From an uncultured Christensenellaceae bacterium (GTDB lineage Bacteria; Bacillota; Clostridia; Christensenellales; Aristaeellaceae), in NCBI GenBank assembly GCA_905236495.1, contig CAJOPV010000066.1:1-41153 (forward strand): a stretch of DNA of 41,153 nucleotides, read 5' to 3'. The first letter of the stretch is position 1; every line of letters begins with the position of its first letter. The notes beneath the pieces were generated by a model. It was not told the DNA's origin and searched no databases. It saw only the letters and a program-made list of their open reading frames with translations. Below, piece after piece: positions 32,946-41,153 of the stretch. The position numbers and the translations under genes were made by a program.

Positions 32946-33818
32946 ATGCTGTTTGGCGGGCTGGAAGCGGGCGGCACCAAGATGGTGATGGCGGTTGCGG
33001 ACGGCGATATGCGCATCCTGGAAAGAAAAACGATCCCCACCGCGTCGCCCAAAGAAACGGCAGGGGAGATCATCGCTTTTTTCCGCGGCTTTCCCTTGGA
33101 CGCCCTGGGGATCGGCTCCTTCGGCCCGCTGGATCTGAACGCCGCGTCCCCGACCTACGGGCAGATCACGCAGACGCCCAAGCTTGCCTGGCGGAATTAC
33201 CCGCTTTTGCCCGAGCTCAGGGATGCGCTGGGCGTCCCCTGCGCTTTGGATACGGACGTGAACGCCGCCGCGCTGTGCGAAGCGGAGGCAGGCGCGGCGA
33301 AGGGCTTGAATTGCTGCGTGTATGTGACGGTGGGCACCGGCATCGGGGCGGGAGTTTATTGCGAAGGCAAGCTGGTGCACGGCCTCATGCACCCGGAATG
33401 GGGGCATCTGATCCTTCGCCCGCACGAAGAGGACCCCATGCCTCGGGGCGTATGTCCTTATCATCCGGGCTGCCTGGAGGGGTTAGCCAGCGGCCCCAGC
33501 ATGGAAAAGCGCTGGGACGTGCCCGCCCGGGAGCTGCCGGAGGAACACATCGGCTGGCGCATCGAGGCGCATTACCTGGCCCAGCTGTGCGTGACCGCGC
33601 TGATGACCGTATCGCCCCAAAAGATTATTTTGGGCGGCGGCGTCATGCATCAGGAAAAGCTGTTCCCCCTGATCCGGGAGGAGACCGCCCGGCTCATCAA
33701 CGGCTATCTGCCATTTGCGGAGAAATTGGATGATTTGATCGTGCCGCCCCTTTGCTACCCGGACAGCGGCCTCATCGGCGCGCTGCTGCTGGCGAAGCGG
33801 GCGATGAAAAAAGCTTAG
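32946..33818 (+). CDS. ROK family fructokinase
   Basis: 290 residues. GGLEAGGTKMVMAV at about 3-16 is the ROK phosphate-binding start. VTVGTGIGAGVYCEGKLVHGLMHPEWGH holds the catalytic and substrate region. The zinc motif reads H-x(10)-CPYHPGC followed by LEGLASGPS, as in Bacillus fructokinase (YdhR/ScrK). ILGGGVM and DSGLIGALLLA close the ATP domain. The enzyme phosphorylates fructose to fructose-6-phosphate in the cytoplasm. I start at 32946 because GGGAG precedes it and the longer reading begins inside the divIVA terminator. tatD follows after 15 bases. Confidence 0.88.
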   Translation: MLFGGLEAGGTKMVMAVADGDMRILERKTIPTASPKETAGEIIAFFRGFPLDALGIGSFGPLDLNAASPTYGQITQTPKLAWRNYPLLPELRDALGVPCALDTDVNAAALCEAEAGAAKGLNCCVYVTVGTGIGAGVYCEGKLVHGLMHPEWGHLILRPHEEDPMPRGVCPYHPGCLEGLASGPSMEKRWDVPARELPEEHIGWRIEAHYLAQLCVTALMTVSPQKIILGGGVMHQEKLFPLIREETARLINGYLPFAEKLDDLIVPPLCYPDSGLIGALLLAKRAMKKA

Positions 33819-33833
33819 GGAAAGGCGCTTGCC

Positions 33834-34604
33834 ATGCAGGTATTTGACACCCATTGCCATCTGGACGATGAAAAATTCAGCGAGGATCGGGAGGAAGCCT
33901 GGCAGCGGATGCGGGAGGCCGGGGTCCTTCGGTGCGTATGCGTCGGCAGCGACCTGAAAAGCTCCGAAAAGTGCATTCGGATCGCCGACGCCCATGAAGG
34001 CGTCTGGGCGGCGGCGGGCATCCACCCCCACGAGGCCAAGGACGCGCCTTCGGATTATCTGGATCGCTTAGAAGCCCTGCTTCAAACGGATAAGGCGGTG
34101 GCCCTGGGGGAGATCGGGCTGGATTTTTACTATGATCTTTCGCCCCGGGACATCCAAAGAAAAGTGATGGATGAGCAAATCGGGCTGGCGCTGAAAACGG
34201 ATCAGCCCGTGATCTTCCACATCCGGGACGCTCACGGGGAAATGATCGATTATTTCAGGGCCCGGAAAAAGCTGCCCCGGGGCATCATCCATTGCTTTTC
34301 CGGCAGCGCGGAAACGGCGAAGGAATATGTGAAGATGGGCTTTTATATTTCCTTTGCCGGGCCTTTGACCTTCAAGAAAGCGCCGAATCTCTGGGCGGCT
34401 GCCCAGGCGGCGCCGTTGGATCGGCTGCTGGTGGAAACGGACAGCCCTTACCTTGCCCCGGAGCCCCTGCGGGGACGGCGCAACGAGCCTGCCAACGTGG
34501 TATGGACGCTGAAAAAACTGGCAGCCCTGCGGGGGCTGCCGGAAGAGGAAATGGCCCGGATCACCTGGGAAAACGCCTGCCGGATCTATGGTCTTCCCAC
34601 GTGA
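33834..34604 (+). CDS. tatD: TatD family metal-dependent DNase
   Basis: 256 residues, a complete TatD amidohydrolase-fold protein. Metal and catalytic residues are in DTHCHLDD at 5-12, GIHPHE, GEIGLDFYYD, PVIFHIRDAH, GIIHCFSG and ETDSPYLAPEP. Members are 3'-5' exo- and endonucleases acting in DNA repair or turnover, some on D-aminoacyl substrates. Its stop codon TGA (34602-34604) directly abuts the stop of the opposing methyltransferase gene. Confidence 0.93.
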   Translation: MQVFDTHCHLDDEKFSEDREEAWQRMREAGVLRCVCVGSDLKSSEKCIRIADAHEGVWAAAGIHPHEAKDAPSDYLDRLEALLQTDKAVALGEIGLDFYYDLSPRDIQRKVMDEQIGLALKTDQPVIFHIRDAHGEMIDYFRARKKLPRGIIHCFSGSAETAKEYVKMGFYISFAGPLTFKKAPNLWAAAQAAPLDRLLVETDSPYLAPEPLRGRRNEPANVVWTLKKLAALRGLPEEEMARITWENACRIYGLPT

Positions 34605-35705
34605 CTAATAGACTAAATATTCGCATTCAAGACGACCGTTATACAGCCGTCTTTTTTGCATGGCCCGTTTGCCGAAGCAGCGTTCAAAGCCCGTATGGGC
34701 GGTGAGCACCCCCATACGGCAGCCGGGATGCCGGTCATACAGCCCCCGGATATCCCGGTACAGGCTTTCGCAGGCCCGGCGGTCGCCGAGCCTTTCCCCG
34801 TAGGGCGGGTTCAAAAGGAAGCAGGGGGCGGGACCGGGGAGCACAGCATCCCGCAGGTCCTGACGGCGGACGATGATTTTTCCGCCCAATCCGGCCTGCC
34901 TGATATGGCGTTTGCAAAGCTCCAGGGCGTTTTCATCGATATCCCCGCCGCCGATCTCTCCCATCAGCGCAGGATCGAACCGCGCTTCCGCTTCCTTCCG
35001 CAGCCATCGCATTTCCTTTTCGGGAAAGAAAGGCCATGCCTCGCACGCAAAGGTGCGGTTCAGCCCCGGAGCGCGGCGGGAGCGCAGGAAGGCGGCCTCG
35101 ATAAGCAATGTGCCCGTGCCGCAGCAGGGGTCGTATAAAGGCTGATCCTGTCCCCAGGGAGCCAGCATGGCAAGGGCCGCCGCAAGAGTCTCCCGCAGAG
35201 GCGCTTCCCCGTTCCAGGTGCGGTAACCCCGCTTGTTCAGCGCCGCGCCGCTGGTATCCAAAGTCAGACGCACCGCGTCCTGATGAATGGATACGTCGAT
35301 TTTGTATTCCGTCCCGTCCTCCGGGAACCAGGCGGTATGATATTTTTTCTTCAACCGCTCCACGATGGCCTTTTTCACGATGGCCTGGCAGTCCCGGACG
35401 CTCATGAGCTGGCTGCGGGCGCATTTGCCGCTGACGGGGAAGCGGGCGTTTGCGGGCAGGTAGTTTTCCCAGGGGAGGTTGAAGACAAGCTGAAAAAGCT
35501 CCTCAAAGGTAACGGCCCGGCCTTCCCCCGCGATGAGCAGGACCCGATCCGCCGTGCGGAGCCACAGATTGGCGCTGAACGCCTGGGCGGGATCGGCGGA
35601 AAACCGGGCCCCGCCGTTTTCGGCTTTGCCGTCAAGGCCCATCTTGGCAAGCTCCCGCTTCACCAGCCCCTCCAGCCCAAAGGCAGCCGTAGCGAAAAAC
35701 TCCAT
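34605..35705 (-). CDS. rlmL: RlmL-like 23S rRNA guanine-N2 methyltransferase
   Basis: 366 residues. An N-terminal ferredoxin-like plus THUMP region (EFFATAAFGLEGLVKREL, then VSGKCARSQLMSVRDCQ at about 98-114) precedes a Rossmann methyltransferase domain with DPCCGTGTLLIEAA and the NPPYGERL catalytic motif. It corresponds to the RlmL half without RlmK, the usual Firmicutes (YpsC) form. It methylates a guanine in 23S rRNA using S-adenosylmethionine. It is second in a two-gene unit, 18 bases after the GNAT gene. Confidence 0.9.
   Translation of the reverse strand: MEFFATAAFGLEGLVKRELAKMGLDGKAENGGARFSADPAQAFSANLWLRTADRVLLIAGEGRAVTFEELFQLVFNLPWENYLPANARFPVSGKCARSQLMSVRDCQAIVKKAIVERLKKKYHTAWFPEDGTEYKIDVSIHQDAVRLTLDTSGAALNKRGYRTWNGEAPLRETLAAALAMLAPWGQDQPLYDPCCGTGTLLIEAAFLRSRRAPGLNRTFACEAWPFFPEKEMRWLRKEAEARFDPALMGEIGGGDIDENALELCKRHIRQAGLGGKIIVRRQDLRDAVLPGPAPCFLLNPPYGERLGDRRACESLYRDIRGLYDRHPGCRMGVLTAHTGFERCFGKRAMQKRRLYNGRLECEYLVY
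34628..34656 (+). terminator. Possible tatD terminator inside the rlmL 3' end
   Basis: AAGACG pairs with CGTCTT around an imperfect inner stem, followed by six T residues on the plus strand, all within the rlmL coding sequence. Confidence 0.55.
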
Positions 35706-35723
35706 AGGATATCAGCGTCCTTA

Positions 35724-36260
35724 TCAGTTTGATTCAAATAAACAGCCCAGCTCCAAGCGGACCTCATGGCGCTGCACGTCGTCATTTTGGTATTCGCAGG
35801 CGTTTAAGCCCATCAGCGTCAGGCCCTGGGACAGGTAAAAAGCAATGGCGGCGGTATTGCAGCTTTGAGTCTCCAGGATCAGCGCCCGGCGGCGCTGGGC
35901 CCGGGCGATCTCCTTGGCCCGGGTCATGAGCAATGTTCCGTAGCCCCGGCGGCGAAAGCCCTCCTGCACGCAGAGATTGGTGACCCTCAGGCGGTTGTTC
36001 CAGTTTTCGGGAGTGACCTCCAGGATGGCCCGAAGCTCCTTTCCGTCCCAGAGGCCGTAGGCCTTGGGATCGTCCCAATGGGCGGCGAAGAGCTGATCCG
36101 TAAATTCCTTGTGCACAGGCGCGCAGGGGGTGCGCACCAGCTCCAGGGAAAAGACGTTTTCGCTGCTCCGCATCCGCAGGTCGTAATACGCAGTGCTCAC
36201 GTAGGAAAATACCACCTCGTAGCCCGAAAACTGCTCCTTGGACAGCTCCGCGATATGCAT
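35724..36260 (-). CDS. GNAT family N-acetyltransferase
   Basis: 178 residues. The acetyl-CoA-binding signature appears as VQEGFRRRGYGTLLMTRA, with NLCV before it and AIAFYLSQGLTLMGLNACEYQNDD after it, so the GNAT fold is complete. The substrate is unknown. The in-frame ATG at 36290 would give a protein 10 residues longer, but it lies upstream of the transcription start predicted from the TATAAT at 36293-36298. The ATG at 36260 has GAGGCGGGG before it, so I use that. Confidence 0.88.
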   Translation of the reverse strand: MHIAELSKEQFSGYEVVFSYVSTAYYDLRMRSSENVFSLELVRTPCAPVHKEFTDQLFAAHWDDPKAYGLWDGKELRAILEVTPENWNNRLRVTNLCVQEGFRRRGYGTLLMTRAKEIARAQRRRALILETQSCNTAAIAFYLSQGLTLMGLNACEYQNDDVQRHEVRLELGCLFESN

Positions 36261-36292
36261 CCGCCCCGCCTCTTTCCGATGGATTCTCATTC

Positions 36293-36321
36293 ATTATACA
36301 TGAGATCGCCCAAAATGAAAA
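36293..36321 (-). promoter_or_regulatory. Promoter of the GNAT-rlmL unit
   Basis: On the minus strand: TTTTCA (36316-36321), a 17-base spacer and a perfect TATAAT (36293-36298). Confidence 0.7.
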
Positions 36322-36335
36322 GCATGATATGCAGG

Positions 36336-36390
36336 ATCGACATTCTCCGCGCTCTGAAACGACGGAAAGAAACCATCCATCTCCTATAAT
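36336..36390 (+). promoter_or_regulatory. spoIIE promoter region with possible Spo0A box
   Basis: A TATAAT (36385-36390) lies 24 bases before the spoIIE start without a good -35 at normal spacing. TGTCGAT on the minus strand (36336-36342) matches the 0A box TGTCGAA in six of seven positions and lies about 43 bases upstream of the -10. In Bacillus spoIIE is Spo0A-activated from a promoter with unusual spacing. Confidence 0.45.
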
Positions 36391-36413
36391 GAACGTATCA
36401 ATCGGTTTGGAAA

Positions 36414-38738
36414 ATGGGGGAATCAGGGGTGGAAGCGTATTCGGAGGTCAAACGACCGGGATGGGCAGCACAGGTAAGGCGTCATCTGCCTTCGGTCAGG
36501 CTGGCGGCAAAGGCGCTGATCCGCAGGCTGCCCATGGCAATCGCATTCTTTCTGCTGAGTCTGGCGCAATGCTTCTATGTACCCTCGCCTTACGCCATCT
36601 GCTGCCTGGCGGCGCTGCTCAGATGCGGCGTCACCCCGGCAGGGGCCGGGCTGGGCCTGGCGGCGGGATTGGCTTTTCGGCTGATCTGGGGGCTGCCCAA
36701 GGATATCTGGCAGTTTGCCGCCTGCCTCATCTGCCTGCCGCTTATGCGCATTCCCTGGAAAAAGAACGGGTACGTGACGGCGCTCGCCGGCTTTTTGCTG
36801 CTCTTTCGGGCATTGCCCGGGATGATGGGGGCGGCGGATGCGAGGGGCGTGATCTTAAACGCTGCCAGCGTGCTGCTGGGCATCGCCTCCATGCCGGCGC
36901 TGCTGCGGGCAGGACGGCTGTGGAAGGCCGGCTTTCGGGAGCTGAATGAGGATGATCTACTGTGCCTGATGCTGCCGATCCTGCTGGTGATCGCCGGGGC
37001 GGGGCGGGTATCCGCCTTTCAGGCCAATATCGGCTACATGGCGGCGGGGGCCTTTACCCTGATTTTCGCCTGGACAAAGGGGACGGGCACCGGGGTGCTG
37101 TGCGCCCTGGGCAGCGGCCTTTCACTGCTGCTCAGCGGGCAAAGCGCGCTGATGCTGGTCAATCTGGTGTTCGGCGGGCTGATGGCAGGGCTGACCCAGG
37201 GCAAAAACAGGCTGATGACGGGGGCTGTTTATCTGCTTGCCACGGTGACGGTGACCTATCTTATCGCCCTGTCCTTTCAGAAGCATATCTTTTTTGCGGA
37301 CGCAGCGACGGTGCTTTTATTTGTAGGCATGCCCAATCGGTGGATGCGGAGGGTGACGGGCTTTATCAGAAAGACCACCTGGCAGCGGCCCAAGGAAAAC
37401 GCCTATACACGGCTCAAAATGCAGCGCTGGGTCAAGGCCATCGACAAGCTGACCGACGCACTGCCCACCCCGCGGATCAGCGAAACCACGGAGGAGGAGA
37501 TCAGCGAGACTTTTACCGAAATGCTCTGCCCGGACTGCGAAAGGCTTCTGATCTGCTGGCATGATCAGTACGAGCAGACCAAGGCGGGCATGACCGCCCT
37601 GAGCCGCGCAGGGGAGGAGGAAAATGACGAACTGGATATCATCAACCGCTATTTCTCCGCCTGCCCTCGGATATCCAGGCTGCCTGAGATCGTGCGCAGG
37701 ATCGATGAGGAGAAGCAGCGGCGCATGCAGCGCTCGGTTTGTGCCGCCTATGAAAGGGAAATGCTGCAAACCCATTTGACGGCCCTGTCCCAGGCTGCCC
37801 AGCGCATAAGCCTGGACGGGTTCGTGAGCCCGGAGGAAGCGTATTGGATCAGCCAGGTGGAGGAGGCGCTGGCGGCGAGGCGTTTCCCCGGGAAGGCGGC
37901 CTTCGTCAAAAAGGTGGATGGGCGCATGACGGTGTGCCTGCAATGGGATTCCCTGGCTTTGCGCCCGGATGCGGACGACGGGCTGTGCCGGGAGATCAGC
38001 CTTCGGCTTCACAGCGATCTGACGGTCACGGATCGGCGGGGCGGCAGGATCATCCTGGAGGAGGAGCCGCCCCTTGCGGTGATCACCGGCATGGCGACGG
38101 CCTGCGCCGTGACGGCGGACAGAAAAAAGCCCCAGGATAACGGCGACGCGGTGCTGATCCGCACCCTGGACGGGGGACGGGAGCTGATCGCCCTGAGCGA
38201 CGGCATGGGCCACGGCGCCGGGGCCCAGGATGAGAGCATGAAAACGCTGGAAATGCTGTCGCTGTGCATGGAGGCGGGGTATTCCCGGCAGCAGGCCATG
38301 ACGGCGGTGAACGGCAGCATGCTCTCGGCAACGGGGGGCGAAAAATTCGCCACGGTGGATCTGTGCCTGGTGGATCTTTGGACAGGGGAGGTCGCCATGA
38401 ACAAGCTGGGGGCCTGCCCGTCCTACCTGGTGCGGGGACAGAAAATCGATTTCGTCCGGGGGGAGGCGCTGCCATTGGGCATCGTGGAAAGGGTGATGCC
38501 CATGGAGCATGCCTTTTCCCTGGGAGAAGGGGATATGCTGCTGATGATGACGGACGGGATATCCGACGCCTTTGCGGAGGATGAGGATATCGCCGCCCTC
38601 ATTCGCCGGGATCGGAGCCCCCAGCAGATCGCCGATTCCCTGCTGAGGGAAGCGCTGATCCGATACGGCGGCCTGCCGCAGGACGATATGACGGTGATCT
38701 GCGCCAAGGTGACGGAGCGAAAAAGAAAAACGGCATAA
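36414..38738 (+). CDS. spoIIE: SpoIIE, stage II sporulation phosphatase
   Basis: 774 residues. The N-terminal third (about 38-305) is a run of roughly ten TM segments. A central region (about 320-540) is the FtsZ/oligomerisation part. The C-terminal PP2C phosphatase (about 560-770) has the metal-binding ALSDGMGHGAG (Asp596), FATVDLCLVD, MMTDGISDAF (Asp714) and DDMTVI near 757-762. SpoIIE localises to the polar septum and dephosphorylates SpoIIAA, releasing sigma F in the forespore. The ATG at 36414 has a weak site; a GTG at 36429, preceded by GGGGGAA, is an equally plausible start. Its presence marks a spore-forming lineage. Confidence 0.93.
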   Translation: MGESGVEAYSEVKRPGWAAQVRRHLPSVRLAAKALIRRLPMAIAFFLLSLAQCFYVPSPYAICCLAALLRCGVTPAGAGLGLAAGLAFRLIWGLPKDIWQFAACLICLPLMRIPWKKNGYVTALAGFLLLFRALPGMMGAADARGVILNAASVLLGIASMPALLRAGRLWKAGFRELNEDDLLCLMLPILLVIAGAGRVSAFQANIGYMAAGAFTLIFAWTKGTGTGVLCALGSGLSLLLSGQSALMLVNLVFGGLMAGLTQGKNRLMTGAVYLLATVTVTYLIALSFQKHIFFADAATVLLFVGMPNRWMRRVTGFIRKTTWQRPKENAYTRLKMQRWVKAIDKLTDALPTPRISETTEEEISETFTEMLCPDCERLLICWHDQYEQTKAGMTALSRAGEEENDELDIINRYFSACPRISRLPEIVRRIDEEKQRRMQRSVCAAYEREMLQTHLTALSQAAQRISLDGFVSPEEAYWISQVEEALAARRFPGKAAFVKKVDGRMTVCLQWDSLALRPDADDGLCREISLRLHSDLTVTDRRGGRIILEEEPPLAVITGMATACAVTADRKKPQDNGDAVLIRTLDGGRELIALSDGMGHGAGAQDESMKTLEMLSLCMEAGYSRQQAMTAVNGSMLSATGGEKFATVDLCLVDLWTGEVAMNKLGACPSYLVRGQKIDFVRGEALPLGIVERVMPMEHAFSLGEGDMLLMMTDGISDAFAEDEDIAALIRRDRSPQQIADSLLREALIRYGGLPQDDMTVICAKVTERKRKTA

Positions 38739-38739
38739 C

Positions 38740-38773
38740 GAACGCCCCTTCCGATCATGCGGGAGGGGCGTTC
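38740..38773. terminator. Hairpin between convergent spoIIE and nfnB
   Basis: A 13-bp stem with one G-U pair (38740-38752 with 38761-38773) and an 8-base loop. The T-rich GGCTTTGTTTTATTTG follows slightly downstream on the plus strand. Confidence 0.65.
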
Positions 38774-38787
38774 AATATGGCTTTGTT

Positions 38788-40176
38788 TTATTTGTTTTTC
38801 AGGTATTCATCGATGGCGGCGGCGGCGTTTTTGCCGGCGCCCATCGCCAGGATCACCGTGGCGGCCCCCGTTACCGCGTCGCCCCCGGCGTAGATGCCGG
38901 TGAGGGAGGTGAGGCCCGTTTCATCCTCGGCGATGATGCCGCCCCATTTTTGGGTCTCAAGCCCCTCGGTGGTGGATTTGATGAGGGGATTGGGGGAAGT
39001 GCCCAGGGCCATGATGACGCAATCCAGCGGGATCACGAATTCGCTGCCCTCCACCGGCACGGGCCGACGGCGCCCGGAAGCGTCCGGCTCGCCCAGGGCC
39101 ATTTCCTGGCACTTGGCGGCCTTGACCCAGCCCTGCTCATCGCCCTGGATCTCCAAAGGATTGGTGAGGAATTTAAACTGGATGCCCTCCTCCATGGCGT
39201 GCTCCACTTCCTCCCGGCGGGCGGGCAATTCCGCCTCCGTGCGGCGATAGATCACCGTCACCTCCGCCCCCAGGCGCTTGGCGCACCGGGCCGCGTCCAT
39301 GGCTACGTTGCCGCCGCCCACCACCGCCACGTGTTTTCCGTGCTGGATGGGGGTATCGCTGCCGGGCTTGTAGGCCTTCATCAAATTGATGCGGGTCAGA
39401 AACTCGTTGGCGGAATAAACGCCCTTCAGGTTCTCCCCGGGTATATTCATAAATTTGGGCAGCCCGGCGCCGGAGCCGATGAACACCGCCTCAAAGCCGT
39501 ATTCCTCCATCAGCTCCGCAATGGTGATGGTTTTGCCGATCACCACATTGGTTTCGATCTTTACGCCCAGCTGCATCAGGGTATCGATTTCCTTTTGCAC
39601 GATGGATTTGGGCAGGCGGAATTCGGGAATGCCATAAACCAGCACGCCGCCCGCCAGGTGCAGCGCCTCGAACACCGTCACCTCATAGCCCTTCTTTGCC
39701 AGGCCCCCGGCGCAGGTGAGGCCGGAGGGGCCGGAGCCGATCACCGCCACCCGATGCCCGTTGGAAGCGGGCTTCTGCGGGGCTTCCTGACTGTGGGCGT
39801 TATGCCAGTCGGCGGCAAAGCGCTCCAGCCGCCCGATGCCCACCGGCTCTCCCTTGATGCCCCGGACGCACTTGCTTTCGCATTGGCTTTCCTGTGGGCA
39901 TACCCGCCCGCAGACAGCGGGGAGGGAGGAGGATTCGGCGATGATCTGATAGGCGGCCTCGAACCGGCCCGCCGCCATCTCCTTGATAAAATCCGGGATG
40001 CGGATGCGCACCGGGCAGCCGCCAACGCAGGGCCGATGCTTGCAGTTCAGGCACCTTTGGGCTTCGTCGATGGCCTGGGCCTCGGTATAGCCCAGGGCCA
40101 CTTCGCTGAAATTATGATTGCGCACGTCCGGGGCCTGGGAGGGCATGGGATTTTTTTTCAGGGCCATATTGGGCAT
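38788..40176 (-). CDS. nfnB: NfnB/GltD-like NADPH oxidoreductase subunit
   Basis: 462 residues. The N-terminal Cys-rich domain holds two 4Fe-4S sites (CLNCKHRPCVGGCP and CGRVCPQESQCESKC). A FAD domain with GSGPSGLTCAGGLAKKG at about 145-160 and a NAD(P) domain with VVGGGNVAMDAARCAKRLG follow. It is annotated either as homotetrameric glutamate synthase small-type subunit or as NfnB; the adjacent NfnA-like gene favours NfnB, which couples NADH, NADPH and ferredoxin by flavin bifurcation. I choose the ATG at 40176 because AAGGAGGAG precedes it; the longer reading overlaps nfnA. The gap to the nfnA stop is one base. Confidence 0.92.
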   Translation of the reverse strand: MPNMALKKNPMPSQAPDVRNHNFSEVALGYTEAQAIDEAQRCLNCKHRPCVGGCPVRIRIPDFIKEMAAGRFEAAYQIIAESSSLPAVCGRVCPQESQCESKCVRGIKGEPVGIGRLERFAADWHNAHSQEAPQKPASNGHRVAVIGSGPSGLTCAGGLAKKGYEVTVFEALHLAGGVLVYGIPEFRLPKSIVQKEIDTLMQLGVKIETNVVIGKTITIAELMEEYGFEAVFIGSGAGLPKFMNIPGENLKGVYSANEFLTRINLMKAYKPGSDTPIQHGKHVAVVGGGNVAMDAARCAKRLGAEVTVIYRRTEAELPARREEVEHAMEEGIQFKFLTNPLEIQGDEQGWVKAAKCQEMALGEPDASGRRRPVPVEGSEFVIPLDCVIMALGTSPNPLIKSTTEGLETQKWGGIIAEDETGLTSLTGIYAGGDAVTGAATVILAMGAGKNAAAAIDEYLKNK

Positions 40177-40177
40177 G

Positions 40178-41017
40178 TTATTTCTCCTCCTTGAACAGGT
40201 TGCAGGCTTCTTCGTAGGCGTGACGCTCGAAATCCTGATAGGTGCGGCCCCGGGCCATGGCCTCGTCAAAATCGATCTCATGCCCGTCAAATTCGGGGCC
40301 GTCCACGCAGGCGAAGCGGGTCTTGCCGCTTACCGTCAGCCGGCAGCCGCCGCACATGCCCGTGCCGTCGATCATAATGGGGTTCATGCTGGCGATGGTC
40401 TTGACGCCGTATTCCTTCGTCAGCCTGCATACGAACTTCATCATAATGAGGGGGCCGATGGTGATAACCTCGTCGTACTGTTCGCCGCTTTCGATGAGCT
40501 TTTTCAGCGCGTCGGTGACCAAGCCCTTTTCTCCCCAGCTGCCGTCGTCGCTCATGCGGACGAATTTGGTGCTGTGGGCGGCGAATTCATCCTCTAAAAT
40601 CACTAAATCCTTATTGCGGAAGCCCGCGATGGCGTGCACCTCGGCCCCCTGCTCAAACAGCTTTTTTGTGACGGGATAGGCGATGGCGCAGCCAACGCCG
40701 CCCCCCACTACGGCGACCTTCTTCAGCCCCTCCGTATGGGTGGCCCGGCCTAAGGGACCCACAAAATCGTGAATGAAATCGCCCTCGTTCAGGTGATTCA
40801 GCTTTTCGGTGGTGGCCCCCACGATCTGGAAAATGATGGTGACGGTGCCCTTTTCCCGGTCGTAATCCGCCACCGTCAGGGGGATGCGTTCCCCATCCTG
40901 ATCCACACGAAGTATGATGAACTGCCCCGGCTCCGCCTTGCGGGCCACCAAAGGCGCCTCCACCTCCATCAACGTTACGGTGGGGTTCAGCGCCTGCTTT
41001 TTCAAAATCTTGTTCAC
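40178..41017 (-). CDS. nfnA: NfnA/SudB-like FAD/NAD-binding subunit
   Basis: 279 residues of the sulfide/dihydroorotate dehydrogenase-like reductase family. A FAD-binding beta-barrel (GQFIILRVD, RIPLTVADY), an NAD domain (VAVVGGGVGCAIAYPV) and a C-terminal [2Fe-2S] site (GTGMCGGCRLTVSGKTRFAC) are all present. With NfnB it forms the NADH-dependent ferredoxin:NADP+ oxidoreductase that balances NADPH in anaerobes. The start codon is GTG, fixed by AAGGAGG just upstream. First gene of the two-gene unit. Confidence 0.92.
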   Translation of the reverse strand: MNKILKKQALNPTVTLMEVEAPLVARKAEPGQFIILRVDQDGERIPLTVADYDREKGTVTIIFQIVGATTEKLNHLNEGDFIHDFVGPLGRATHTEGLKKVAVVGGGVGCAIAYPVTKKLFEQGAEVHAIAGFRNKDLVILEDEFAAHSTKFVRMSDDGSWGEKGLVTDALKKLIESGEQYDEVITIGPLIMMKFVCRLTKEYGVKTIASMNPIMIDGTGMCGGCRLTVSGKTRFACVDGPEFDGHEIDFDEAMARGRTYQDFERHAYEEACNLFKEEK

Positions 41018-41070
41018 GCTTGATCCTCCTTAGGCTGCTTCCTGTCCCGCGTAGTTCGAGATTAATCCTC

Positions 41071-41079
41071 ATTATAGCA
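41071..41079 (-). promoter_or_regulatory. Extended -10 promoter of nfnAB
   Basis: On the minus strand TGCTATAAT is an extended -10 (TATAAT at 41071-41076) with no good -35. It gives a leader of about 47 bases. The remaining 74 bases to the window end show nothing else I can support. Confidence 0.65.
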
Positions 41080-41153
41080 GATTTTTTTCAAATTGCACAT
41101 GGAGAACAAAAGAAATGCATTTTTCCTGCCGCGGATATGAAAAGCGATGAACA

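Overview
The window (about 41 kb, GC-rich) looks like chromosomal core DNA of an anaerobic, endospore-forming member of the Clostridia. The evidence is a hydrogenase-type NADH-oxidising operon, an NfnAB pair, the SCIFF ranthipeptide with its radical SAM maturase, HemZ, SpoIIE, SepF/DivIVA division genes, and consistent Firmicutes-type ribosome binding sites. I cannot name the genus. I saw no phage, insertion sequence, CRISPR array, tRNA or rRNA.

Layout. Positions 1-1636 (minus) hold the start of an hnd/hyd-type operon: a NuoE-like subunit, a HATPase-fold protein, an HndB-like protein and the start of a NuoF-like subunit cut by the window edge. From 1965 to 8433 (plus) come a MATE transporter, secG, an ABC-F ATPase, a TIM-barrel isomerase-like protein overlapping a SpoVK/CbbX-type AAA+ ATPase, and a secreted protein that looks like a papain-fold hydrolase. 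From 12928 down to 8491 (minus) lies a parE-parC-like type II topoisomerase pair. Diverging from it (13139-16097) is the SCIFF precursor, an attenuator-like hairpin, the SCIFF maturase and a translationally coupled PLP decarboxylase. rimO (minus) follows. Then a plus-strand run carries an FAD oxidoreductase, dtd, an MBL-fold hydrolase, hemZ and a DPM1-like glycosyltransferase (17634-22778).

Positions 22863-28729 hold a SecD-like protein without SecF, recJ and rel. Positions 28818-32877 hold a division cluster: an HlyD-like membrane protein with a P/Q-rich tail, yggS, an enlarged sepF, yggT and divIVA. A fructokinase-type ROK kinase and tatD follow. On the minus strand are a GNAT protein and an RlmL-like methyltransferase; spoIIE is divergent from them. 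The window ends with nfnA-nfnB (minus).

How it fits together. The hydrogenase subunits and NfnAB handle NADH, NADPH and ferredoxin balance. Rel, ABC-F, RimO and Dtd act on translation or the stringent response. SecG and the SecD-like protein point to secretion; SepF, YggT and DivIVA to division; SpoIIE to sporulation. The observations most worth a second look are the SecD-like protein that has lost the transmembrane Asp of the family and sits where secDF is usually found, the SCIFF locus with its attenuator and coupled decarboxylase, the enlarged P/Q-rich SepF next to a P/Q-rich HlyD-like protein, and a consensus-grade promoter embedded in yggS.
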